From NCBI GenBank assembly GCA_019423265.1, contig JAHZBS010000160.1, forward strand, positions 1 to 5,677: a stretch of 5,677 nt of DNA, given 5' to 3'. The stretch is from Clostridiales bacterium. Its GTDB lineage: Bacteria; Bacillota_A; Clostridia; Lachnospirales; Bianqueaceae. The position numbers and the translations under genes are program-made. Positions 1-5,422 of this stretch are shown piece after piece; positions within the stretch are counted from its first letter, which is position 1; the number at the start of each line of letters is the position of its first letter. Under the pieces are notes generated by a model. That model saw nothing but the letters and a program-made list of their open reading frames with translations, made no database searches and was not told where the DNA came from.

Positions 1-97
1 AGCTTCTCTCTGATGGATTTGGATATGGTACTCTTCCTGTCACTACATTTCTCATCTGCCTCGCACGATCGCGGCGAGGGACTTCTATCTTCTTTGA
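1..97 (-). promoter_or_regulatory. Partial T-box riboswitch leader (5' part of stem I)
   Basis: Read on the minus strand, this stretch carries two motifs in the order and spacing of the 5' half of a T-box stem I. The first is GACAGGAAGAGTAC (the AGTA element lies in 28-36). The second is CAGAGAG (6-12), about 15 bases later. In T-box leaders these precede the specifier loop, which binds a tRNA; uncharged tRNA then allows read-through into an aminoacyl-tRNA synthetase, amino-acid biosynthesis or transporter gene. The specifier loop, the T-box sequence and the terminator/antiterminator would lie left of position 1, so the amino acid cannot be read. A good minus-strand promoter sits just upstream at 104-132 and would start RNA near 97. 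The identification rests on recognised motifs, not on a covariance search. Confidence 0.68.
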
Positions 98-103
98 TAG
101 TTT

Positions 104-132
104 ATTATATACTATTTTTCCTCAAATGTACA
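104..132 (-). promoter_or_regulatory. Sigma-A-type promoter for the T-box leader
   Basis: On the minus strand there is a -35-like TGTACA (127-132), a 17-base spacer and a perfect -10 TATAAT (104-109). Transcription would start near 97 and run out of the left edge through the T-box-like leader. The promoter begins just past the stop codon of the alcohol dehydrogenase gene. No hairpin with a T run separates that gene from the leader, so some read-through is possible. Confidence 0.55.
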
Positions 133-140
133 CACTGTTT

Positions 141-1205
141 TCAAAATTTTTCTTCATCCTGGGGCGTCACAACCCATTTCAAACATGGCTCCCGCTTTTC
201 TTCAAAGATCCGGTAGCCCTCCTCAATTTTCTGCAAGGGACCTCGGTGGGTGATTAAAAAATCAGTCCGCAGCTTCCCCTGCGCCAGGAGTGCCAGAAGC
301 TCCGGCACATGGCGCGCATCGACACCCCCTGTCTTGAATTGAAGATTCTTTCCATACATGCGGGGCAGCGGCAACACCTGATCCTCCTCGTACATGGCGA
401 CAACGGAGACTACCGCATTGGGTCTTGCCATTGTCCAGGCCATCTCAAAAGTGTTGGCCCCACCCGCCGCTTCAATCACTGCGTCGGCCCCGCGCCCATG
501 TGTCCACTCCCGAAGGGCGGCCTCCCAATCTTCCAGCGAAGGGTTCAAGGTCCGGTCTGCCACGCCTTCCCGGAGGGCCGTCTGCAACCGCCAGGGATCC
601 ACATCCAGACAGATAACCTGCCCGGCTCCCAGTACTTTGGCGCACTGGGAGGCGCACAGCCCCACCGGGCCGGCTCCGATGACCGCTACGGTATCGCCCC
701 GGTGAATGTCAGCCAATTCTGCCCCAAAATAGCCGCTGGACAATATATCGCCTGCAAATAGCGCATCCTCGTAGGACAGACACTCGGGAATCACGCTGAG
801 GCCCGTATCCGCGAAGGGAACCCGCACATACTCCGCCTGACAGCCGTCAATCCGGCAGCCAAGCTCCCATCCGCCCACCTGACAGTTATTGATAAATCCC
901 TTTTTGCAGAACCAACACTCTCCACAAAAGGTTTCACAGTTGGCGGCAACCCGGTCCCCAGGTTTTACATTCGTCACTCCACGGCCACACTCCACCACCT
1001 CCCCGACAAATTCATGTCCTAATACGATGCCGGAGGCCGCCCGCGGGACAAATCCATTTTTAATATGCAGATCGCTGGTGCAGATCGTTGAGCGAATGAC
1101 CTTTACGATCGCATCCCTGGGGTGCTGTAACGATGGAACTGGCCTCGTCTCTAACTGCACTCCTGTCTCTCGGCGGTAAACTAACGCCAGCATTGTATTC
1201 GCCAT
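141..1205 (-). CDS. Zinc-dependent alcohol dehydrogenase (medium-chain dehydrogenase/reductase)
   Basis: This cytoplasmic NAD(P)-linked oxidoreductase of 354 residues is probably an alcohol or polyol dehydrogenase; the substrate is unknown. The N-terminal catalytic domain has predicted catalytic zinc ligands C42 (ICTSD motif), H64 in GHEFVGEV with E65 beside it, and D153 in the AGDILSSGYFGAE segment. The aspartate in this last place resembles the clostridial/thermoanaerobe secondary alcohol dehydrogenases. A structural zinc lobe is complete, with C94, C97, C100 and C108. The Rossmann fold has GAGPVG at 177-182. Acidic D201 at the end of the next strand suggests NAD rather than NADP. The ATG at 1205 is chosen because GGAGG lies six bases upstream and the family's usual N terminus starts there. 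The frame stays open to an ATG at 1346, but the extra 47 residues do not look like this family. It is transcribed away from the sigma operon. No terminator follows it. Confidence 0.9.
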   Translation of the reverse strand: MANTMLALVYRRETGVQLETRPVPSLQHPRDAIVKVIRSTICTSDLHIKNGFVPRAASGIVLGHEFVGEVVECGRGVTNVKPGDRVAANCETFCGECWFCKKGFINNCQVGGWELGCRIDGCQAEYVRVPFADTGLSVIPECLSYEDALFAGDILSSGYFGAELADIHRGDTVAVIGAGPVGLCASQCAKVLGAGQVICLDVDPWRLQTALREGVADRTLNPSLEDWEAALREWTHGRGADAVIEAAGGANTFEMAWTMARPNAVVSVVAMYEEDQVLPLPRMYGKNLQFKTGGVDARHVPELLALLAQGKLRTDFLITHRGPLQKIEEGYRIFEEKREPCLKWVVTPQDEEKF

Positions 1206-1210
1206 TCTCT

Positions 1211-1219
1211 TCCTCCCCT
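1211..1219 (-). promoter_or_regulatory. Ribosome binding site of the alcohol dehydrogenase gene
   Basis: The minus strand reads AGGGGAGGA here, with GGAGG ending six bases before the ATG at 1205-1203. It decides the start in favour of this ATG over the upstream ATG at 1346. Confidence 0.75.
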
Positions 1220-1248
1220 CCCTAACCGAAGCGGCACTTTTATTTCCT

Positions 1249-1278
1249 AGTATACACCCAGCCCCTGTCAAAGTGCAA
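1249..1278 (-). promoter_or_regulatory. Possible sigma-A promoter of the alcohol dehydrogenase gene
   Basis: The minus strand has TTGCAC (1273-1278), 18 bases, then TATACT (1249-1254), about 44 bases before the start codon. A perfect TTGACA lies at 1266-1271 but is only 11 bases from TATACT, and no convincing -10 sits 17 bases from it. The -10 is good; the choice of -35 is uncertain. Confidence 0.38.
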
Positions 1279-1290
1279 GCTGCAAAATTT

Positions 1291-1320
1291 ATATCGACAG
1301 AACATAATTTTCTGTGATAT
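1291..1320. repeat. Imperfect inverted repeat between divergent genes (possible operator)
   Basis: The arms are ACAGAA (1297-1302) and TTCTGT (1310-1315), separated by seven AT-rich bases. Outside them ATATC (1291-1295) and GATAT (1316-1320) continue the symmetry after one unpaired base. It lies just upstream of the proposed alcohol dehydrogenase -35 and about 20 bases before the sigma promoter. A regulator bound here could act on either gene. There is no T run, so it is not a terminator. Confidence 0.4.
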
Positions 1321-1341
1321 GATAAATAAATCTCCATTTCA

Positions 1342-1379
1342 TGCAACGTTTTGCCGCCATATTTCGTATTTGATATATA
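1342..1379 (+). promoter_or_regulatory. Overlapping ECF-type and sigma-A-type promoters of the sigma operon
   Basis: Two promoter readings overlap. The ECF-type one has TGCAAC (1342-1347) followed by GTTTT, then CGTA (1365-1368) after a 17-base gap. This is close to the TGAAAC...CGTA/CGTC pattern used by Bacillus ECF sigma factors, which usually transcribe their own operons. The sigma-A reading has TTGCCG (1351-1356), 17 bases, then TATATA (1374-1379) with an extended -10 TG at 1371-1372. Either would start RNA shortly after, leaving a leader of roughly 30-40 bases before the TTG start at 1414. Confidence 0.58.
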
Positions 1380-1400
1380 AACGCTATTTCAATGAGTAAA

Positions 1401-1408
1401 AGGGGGGG
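1401..1408 (+). promoter_or_regulatory. Ribosome binding site for the TTG start of the sigma factor
   Basis: AGGGGGGG lies five bases before TTG at 1414, supporting this rare start codon. The nearby ATG at 1392 is in another frame and soon hits a stop. Confidence 0.65.
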
Positions 1409-1413
1409 ATACC

Positions 1414-1908
1414 TTGGAGCCATCGGTTGCCAAACGAACCAAAGATGACCTCTATATCCTGTATCAGCGCCATGTGAAAACCGTGTACCGCGTGTGCTAT
1501 CTGTATATGAAAAATCCTCAAGATGCGGAAGATATGGTTCAGTCTACCTTCTTAAAATTATTTCAATACTCTGGCGAGTTCTCCGATGCGGAACACGAAA
1601 AAGCCTGGCTCATCGTAACGGCTGGCAATCTGTGCAAGGATCAGCTTAAGAGCTGGTGGCGCAAACGCCGCGTTCCGCTGGAAGAGTCCATACAATGTGA
1701 GGACGGAGGGAGTTTGCCAGACGAGACGCTGGAAAAGGTGCTGGCGCTTCCTCCACAGTACCGCGAGGCACTGTATCTGTACTACTATGAAGGCTATTCC
1801 ACCCCGGAGCTGGCTTCCATCCTGCACAAAAAAGAAGCGACGATCCGCAGTTATCTGCACCGGGGCCGCGCTCTACTAAAAATGGAAATAGGAGGGAATG
1901 AATCATGA
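1414..1908 (+). CDS. ECF-family RNA polymerase sigma factor (sigma-70 family)
   Basis: This 164-residue protein has the two-domain layout of an extracytoplasmic-function sigma factor, which directs RNA polymerase to a small stress or envelope regulon. Region 2 covers about residues 16-84, with the hallmark DAEDMVQSTFLKLF (37-50) and the basic, tryptophan-containing stretch KSWWRKRR (79-86). Region 4 covers about 106-156: LPPQYREALYLYYYEGYS leads into a helix-turn-helix (about 130-149) ending in SYLHRGRALLK. A variable linker (about 87-105) joins them, with no extra C-terminal domain. Length is normal. Translation starts at TTG, backed by a strong G-rich ribosome site. The stop overlaps the next ATG by four bases (ATGA), so the two proteins are probably made together. 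An ECF-like promoter upstream suggests it controls its own operon. The exact ECF group is not assigned. Confidence 0.93.
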   Translation: MEPSVAKRTKDDLYILYQRHVKTVYRVCYLYMKNPQDAEDMVQSTFLKLFQYSGEFSDAEHEKAWLIVTAGNLCKDQLKSWWRKRRVPLEESIQCEDGGSLPDETLEKVLALPPQYREALYLYYYEGYSTPELASILHKKEATIRSYLHRGRALLKMEIGGNES

Positions 1909-2891
1909 CACGTGAAACCTTATGGAACAGTCTAGACCGGTTAACCCCCGATGAAGAAACTGTAGGCCGCATATGGGATACCATTCTCCACGCCGGCGCC
2001 CCGGTGCCCCAAAAGGCAAAAAAAAGCGTCCCCAAACGGATCCCCGCCGCCGCTTTGTTCTGCATCCTGGCGGGCGGGGCTCTCTTCCTGGGAAACGCCG
2101 CCGGCCTGCTGCCCACTCCATCCTCTGAAAACTCCTCCGGCTCAAACACAAGTTGTGCGGAGATCGCCCAGGTTACGGATGAATTTGTGTGGGATGGGAA
2201 GACGTACTGCGCCGTTTCCAATTCTTTCGATGGGAATCTCCCCGCTACCGTCTCACCGCAGGAGGTCGGTTCTCAGCTGGATGTGATTTCGTCCTCTGCC
2301 GACGCCTCCCTGATAGGCTGCCCTATCTTTGAGTACGCGCCTCTGGGCTGCGATGCCGTCCTCATTGTCCAGCGGAATTCGAGCTATGAGGTATTCACTT
2401 TTCTTGCCTTCCAGGCTTACGAACAGAATTCCGATGTGGATGCCCGGGAGTACTTATCCCTATACGGGATTGAAGACGCCAGCTACATCGAAAAGGTCGA
2501 ACTTCTCACGCCGGAAGGCGCGCTCCTTTACACGTTTGCCACCCCGGAAGAGATCCAGCAATTTTATGGCGAATATGCCGCGCTTACAAATTCTAGCGAC
2601 GAGTACTTTGCCGCCCTGGGCATTGTGCATTCCCCCAGCGATCCGGGGGATTCCGTTCTATATCAGATCGCAGACTCCGCGACACCGCAGGCGGGGGACC
2701 ATGATGCCGAAGCTCAGACAGCTCCCGGCAGTCCAGGTACAAACGCCCTGGCCGACAGCATTCAGATTCGCATCCGCGCGGTCAACGGCCTATACTACGA
2801 CACCCCCTATTACCCCCATATCCAGTTTCTATCCCGCTATCGCGTCCCCAATTCCTTCGCCGCCATGCTGGAGCTCTATCTTCCGGGCTAA
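1905..2891 (+). CDS. Single-pass membrane protein, probable anti-sigma factor of the upstream ECF sigma
   Basis: This 328-residue protein has three visible parts. Residues 1-45 are a short cytoplasmic head ending in a basic stretch (KAKKSVPKR, 38-45). Residues about 46-69 form one hydrophobic membrane helix. Residues about 70-328 are a large external region that starts with a Ser/Asn/Gly-rich linker (71-83). The positive charges before the helix predict an inside-to-outside topology. The external part has four cysteines (84, 102, 139, 149), which could form disulfides, and a low-complexity stretch at about 256-282. No HxxxCxxC zinc anti-sigma motif is present and I recognise no named domain. 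The function is inferred from context: it overlaps the sigma gene by four bases (ATGA), has GGAGGG eight bases before its ATG, and is followed by the operon terminator. It could instead be an envelope protein merely co-expressed with the sigma factor. Confidence 0.72.
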   Translation: MTRETLWNSLDRLTPDEETVGRIWDTILHAGAPVPQKAKKSVPKRIPAAALFCILAGGALFLGNAAGLLPTPSSENSSGSNTSCAEIAQVTDEFVWDGKTYCAVSNSFDGNLPATVSPQEVGSQLDVISSSADASLIGCPIFEYAPLGCDAVLIVQRNSSYEVFTFLAFQAYEQNSDVDAREYLSLYGIEDASYIEKVELLTPEGALLYTFATPEEIQQFYGEYAALTNSSDEYFAALGIVHSPSDPGDSVLYQIADSATPQAGDHDAEAQTAPGSPGTNALADSIQIRIRAVNGLYYDTPYYPHIQFLSRYRVPNSFAAMLELYLPG

Positions 2892-2942
2892 TGCCATAAC
2901 ACCCCAATCCCATAGCGACGTGTACCTGATGGCGCACGTGAA

Positions 2943-2978
2943 AAAAACCGCCGCGGTTTTATCTCCGCGGCGGTTTTT
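2943..2978. terminator. Bidirectional intrinsic terminator between convergent genes
   Basis: A perfect 14-bp stem has arms AAAAACCGCCGCGG (2943-2956) and its complement (2965-2978) around an 8-base loop. The GC-rich core is followed by five T on the plus strand and seven T on the minus strand. It lies 51 bases after the membrane protein stop and four bases after the stop of the convergent methyltransferase-like gene, so it serves both transcripts. Confidence 0.93.
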
Positions 2979-2982
2979 CAAA

Positions 2983-3993
2983 TTATGCCTGATAAAATTC
3001 TTGAACCGCCGCAAAGAAAGCGTCAATGTTCTTCCACGCGGACATCGGCGGGATGTCGCAGCCGGAGGAAATCACAAAGTTGGGATACTGACAACATGCC
3101 CCCATGACCCGAAGCGTCGCCTCCCGAATGGATTCCGGCGTTCCGTTGCGGAATTCTCCGGCGGGATCCACATTGCCCATGGCGATAATGTCGGACGGAA
3201 TATGCTTGAGCATTTCCGCCATGTCGATGGCATTCCCAAAATGATACGCCGCGGAGCCGGTATCCAAAATCGAATCAATGATTTGGATGGTGCTGTTGCC
3301 GCAGTTGTGATAGATGACCAGGAAATTGTCATCCTGAACGGCATCTACAATCTGCTTTACATACGGCCCGGAAAATTCTTCAGCCAGTGACGGGGAAAGG
3401 AGGCCGGCCAGCGGCTCCGCGATCACCACGCCGTTGGCGCCAACGCGGCGATACTCTTTGCAGTAGGCAATGATGAACTCCGTAGCCTTTTCCAGCAAGA
3501 TATGCACCATGTCTGGCTCTTCGTAGCAGTAAATCATCGCTTCCGATACGTCCATCAGCCGCCCGGCTAAAGAAAAGGGGCCAATCACTCCGGCAAAGAC
3601 CGGCCGGTCGGTGATCATTTGGACAGCCTTTTCAATCGCCTCAATGTAGATCCCCGTGCGGCATGCGCCAACGGGGGGAACGGCCAACTCTCTGGCCTCC
3701 TCCTCGGAGGACACGATGCTTCCCACGACGGTGGGAACCTCATCATCGGAGTAGCGGATGGTGGAGCCAAAACACTCAGCCTCCACTGACAGATCCATCA
3801 AACTCACCGACGTAGCGGAATCCACACGGTCCGCCACCATTTTCATTCCTCGCGCCTGGGTATCGCTGTTGGAAATCAAATCTTTCACGCTAATATTCAT
3901 AAGTTGTATGGCTGGAAACGAGAGTATGGGGAACGCTTTTTTCACAGGAGCGTCCCGCAGTGTCTGTAACCAGTTCCTCATATCCATTTTCAT
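2983..3993 (-). CDS. UroD/MtaA-family methyltransferase-like protein (uroporphyrinogen decarboxylase fold)
   Basis: This 336-residue cytoplasmic protein has the length and motifs of the UroD-like group that includes methylcobamide:coenzyme M methyltransferases (MtaA, MtbA) and related enzymes of anaerobic bacteria. The likely zinc site is H229 and C231 in YHNCGN, with C312 in SSGCDIPP. In MtaA-type proteins this H-x-C...C set binds a zinc that activates a thiol acceptor; true heme-pathway decarboxylases lack it. Other family signatures are MDLSVEAECFG (66-76), AGVIGPFSLAGRL (134-146), IAEPLAGLLSP (191-201), and FGNAIDM with GNVDPAGEF (252-281). The ATG at 3993 has AGGAGG seven bases upstream and is preferred over the ATGs two and four codons later. 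A corrinoid-dependent methyl transfer role is inferred. The acceptor is unknown: bacteria of this kind usually lack coenzyme M, so tetrahydrofolate or another thiol is possible. No corrinoid protein or substrate methyltransferase gene is visible nearby. It is divergent from the DUF362 gene. Confidence 0.86.
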   Translation of the reverse strand: MKMDMRNWLQTLRDAPVKKAFPILSFPAIQLMNISVKDLISNSDTQARGMKMVADRVDSATSVSLMDLSVEAECFGSTIRYSDDEVPTVVGSIVSSEEEARELAVPPVGACRTGIYIEAIEKAVQMITDRPVFAGVIGPFSLAGRLMDVSEAMIYCYEEPDMVHILLEKATEFIIAYCKEYRRVGANGVVIAEPLAGLLSPSLAEEFSGPYVKQIVDAVQDDNFLVIYHNCGNSTIQIIDSILDTGSAAYHFGNAIDMAEMLKHIPSDIIAMGNVDPAGEFRNGTPESIREATLRVMGACCQYPNFVISSGCDIPPMSAWKNIDAFFAAVQEFYQA

Positions 3994-4000
3994 CCTAGTG

Positions 4001-4006
4001 CCTCCT
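4001..4006 (-). promoter_or_regulatory. Ribosome binding site of the UroD/MtaA-like gene
   Basis: A perfect AGGAGG on the minus strand lies seven bases from the ATG at 3993-3991. It fixes the start over the in-frame ATG codons that follow shortly after. Confidence 0.8.
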
Positions 4007-4038
4007 AATCTCGTATAATGGTATCAAATTCTTATATT

Positions 4039-4049
4039 CTTATTATAAG
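4039..4049. promoter_or_regulatory. Palindrome containing a -10 box for the UroD/MtaA-like gene
   Basis: CTTAT-T-ATAAG is a perfect 11-base palindrome. Its minus-strand reading includes TATAAT (4042-4047), a fair -10 that would start RNA about 40 bases before the start codon. The matching -35 region is only AT-rich and does not resemble TTGACA, so this would be a weak or activator-dependent promoter, if it is one. Confidence 0.35.
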
Positions 4050-4119
4050 TGGAGATGAAAATGAAATATAGAATTATTTTGCTGTTTTTTGTATTTCTAT
4101 AGCAATAGCAGGCAATGTG

Positions 4120-4138
4120 GGATTATGTCTTATAATCC
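4120..4138. repeat. Perfect 7-bp inverted repeat in the divergent spacer (possible operator)
   Basis: GGATTAT (4120-4126) and ATAATCC (4132-4138) are perfect inverted arms around the five bases GTCTT. The repeat lies between the two divergent genes, upstream of the MerR-type promoter and about 70 bases behind the proposed minus-strand -10. No T run follows, so a protein-binding site is more likely than a terminator. Confidence 0.42.
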
Positions 4139-4180
4139 GGAAGTGACTATTACATTTTACACCCTTTTTCTTGAAATCTC

Positions 4181-4211
4181 TTGACATAGAGTGAACTATA
4201 TGTGATACGAT
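4181..4211 (+). promoter_or_regulatory. MerR-type promoter and operator of the DUF362 gene
   Basis: A perfect -35 TTGACA (4181-4186) and a -10-like TACGAT (4206-4211) are separated by 19 bases, two more than the best sigma-A spacing. Over the -35 and spacer lies a 20-base dyad (4184-4203): ACATAGAGT and ACTATATGT around GA, with eight of nine arm positions pairing. A long spacer with a dyad in it is the hallmark of promoters controlled by MerR-family activators, which distort the DNA to bring the two boxes into line. Transcription would start near 4218, about 50 bases before the ATG. No MerR-family gene lies in the window. Confidence 0.68.
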
Positions 4212-4250
4212 AAAATGGACATATCAAATGCTCTGTATTTATTCTATCGC

Positions 4251-4256
4251 AGGAGG
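4251..4256 (+). promoter_or_regulatory. Ribosome binding site of the DUF362 gene
   Basis: AGGAGG lies only two bases before an in-frame TTG (4259), too close for use, and 11 bases before the ATG at 4268, which is slightly long but workable. It therefore favours the ATG. Confidence 0.7.
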
Positions 4257-4267
4257 TATTGAATCCC

Positions 4268-5374
4268 ATGGAACCAGCAAAAGTGTATTTCACCGATATG
4301 CGCGCAAAAGGCGGCGACAATTTGCAGCAAAAGTTGGCACGACTCATAAAAAAGGCCGGCATTGGCACTATCGACTTCCATAACAAGTATGCCGCCATCA
4401 AAATTCATTTTGGGGAACCCGGAAATCTGGCATATCTTCGCCCTAATTATGCGAAGACTGTCGCGGATGTCGTCAGGGAATTGGGGGGCAAGCCCTTTCT
4501 GACGGACTGCAATACCTTATACGTGGGCGGTCGAAAAAATGCCCTCGATCATTTGGAGAGCGCCTATATCAATGGATTTTCCCCTTTTTCTACCGGCTGT
4601 CACATCCTCATCGGCGATGGGTTGAAGGGCACGGATGAGGTCCTGGTCCCCGTGGAAGGGGGCGACTATGTAACGGAAGCCAAAATCGGCCGCGCCATAA
4701 TGGACGCTGACATTTTTATCTCCCTCAATCATTTTAAATGCCACGAGCTAACCGGATTTGGCGGCGCTCTAAAAAACACCGGCATGGGCTGTGGCTCACG
4801 CGCCGGAAAAATGGAGATGCACAGCAGCGGCAAGCCCTTTGTCTCCCAGGATGCCTGTATCGGATGTGGAAAGTGTGCCCAGATCTGCGCCCACGGAGCT
4901 CCGCAGATCGAGAACAAAAAAGCCCACATCGACCAGGCCCGCTGTGCCGGCTGCGGGCGCTGTATCGGTGTCTGTCCCCGGGACGCGGTTCGCCCCGCTT
5001 CAGACGAGTCCAACGACATCCTCAACAAAAAGATGATGGAATACTCTAAGGCTGTCCTACAGGGCCGCCCTCACTTCCACATAAGTCTTGTGGTGGATGT
5101 GTCGCCATTCTGCGACTGTCACGGAGAAAACGATACCGCCATCGTGCCGGATGTCGGCATGTTCGCCTCCTTTGACCCTGTAGCGCTGGACGTGGCGTGT
5201 GCGGACGCGGTGAACCGGCAGCCCATACTTGGGGGAAGCCTATTGGCAGAACGTGATCACACGGGGCATGATCATTTTGGGGCTGTCAGCCCTAATACCA
5301 ACTGGAAAGTCGGGATTCAACACGCCGTCAAGCTGGGGTTAGGGACTGACCAGTATGAAATCATTTCTCTGTGA
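4268..5374 (+). CDS. DUF362 family protein with two 4Fe-4S ferredoxin motifs
   Basis: This is a 368-residue, probably cytoplasmic iron-sulfur protein. Residues about 1-190 match the DUF362 layout: an early KIHFGEPGN (45-53), PFLTDCNTLYVGGR (76-89), and the signature region NHFKCHELTGFGGALKNTGMG (154-174). A bacterial ferredoxin module follows, with C197/C200/C203/C207 and C226/C229/C232/C236, the spacing for two 4Fe-4S clusters. The first motif ends CA instead of the usual CP; the second keeps CP. The C-terminal part has a Cys-rich motif FCDCHGENDT (281-290), SFDPVALDVACADAVN (301-316) and a His-rich RDHTGHDHF (329-337). No signal peptide or membrane helix is seen. The family's reaction is not established; electron transfer or maturation of a redox enzyme is plausible. 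The promoter is MerR-type, and the divergent neighbour is MtaA-like, which hints at a link to corrinoid or one-carbon metabolism. The hairpin after the stop suggests it is transcribed alone. Confidence 0.9.
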   Translation: MEPAKVYFTDMRAKGGDNLQQKLARLIKKAGIGTIDFHNKYAAIKIHFGEPGNLAYLRPNYAKTVADVVRELGGKPFLTDCNTLYVGGRKNALDHLESAYINGFSPFSTGCHILIGDGLKGTDEVLVPVEGGDYVTEAKIGRAIMDADIFISLNHFKCHELTGFGGALKNTGMGCGSRAGKMEMHSSGKPFVSQDACIGCGKCAQICAHGAPQIENKKAHIDQARCAGCGRCIGVCPRDAVRPASDESNDILNKKMMEYSKAVLQGRPHFHISLVVDVSPFCDCHGENDTAIVPDVGMFASFDPVALDVACADAVNRQPILGGSLLAERDHTGHDHFGAVSPNTNWKVGIQHAVKLGLGTDQYEIISL

Positions 5375-5378
5375 CTGT

Positions 5379-5408
5379 AAACTTTCGGTTCCCCGGAAAT
5401 TTCTTTTT
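5379..5408 (+). terminator. Weak intrinsic terminator after the DUF362 gene
   Basis: A stem formed by TTTCGG (5383-5388) and CCGGAAA (5393-5399), with one bulged base and a TTCC loop, can be lengthened by AAA (5379-5381) pairing with TTT (5400-5402) across a bulged C. The T-rich run TTTCTTTTT follows directly, five bases after the stop codon. The bulges and the short GC core make it a moderate candidate. Confidence 0.48.
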
Positions 5409-5422
5409 GGGAGATACGGGGA

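Noticed and set aside
59..79. Hairpin CCTCGC/GCGAGG as a terminator of the alcohol dehydrogenase gene
   Set aside because: It has only six pairs and no T run on the minus strand, and lies inside the proposed T-box leader transcript.
85..100. Hairpin CTATC/GATAG
   Set aside because: It has five weak pairs; the adjoining AT-rich DNA is better explained by the minus-strand TATAAT promoter.
309..761. Plus-strand open frame opposite the alcohol dehydrogenase
   Set aside because: It is antisense to a well-supported gene and has no family-like sequence or ribosome site.
1266..1271. Perfect minus-strand TTGACA as the alcohol dehydrogenase -35 box
   Set aside because: It is only 11 bases from the good TATACT, and no -10-like sequence lies at the right distance.
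1206..1346. N-terminal extension of the alcohol dehydrogenase to an ATG at 1346
   Set aside because: The added 47 residues do not resemble the family, overlap promoter-like DNA, and a strong ribosome site fits the ATG at 1205.
2329..3390. Long plus-strand open frame across the membrane protein, terminator and methyltransferase-like gene
   Set aside because: It runs out of frame through two supported genes and a strong terminator, with no recognisable motifs.
4259..4267. TTG start for the DUF362 gene
   Set aside because: It lies only two bases after AGGAGG; the ATG at 4268 has workable spacing.
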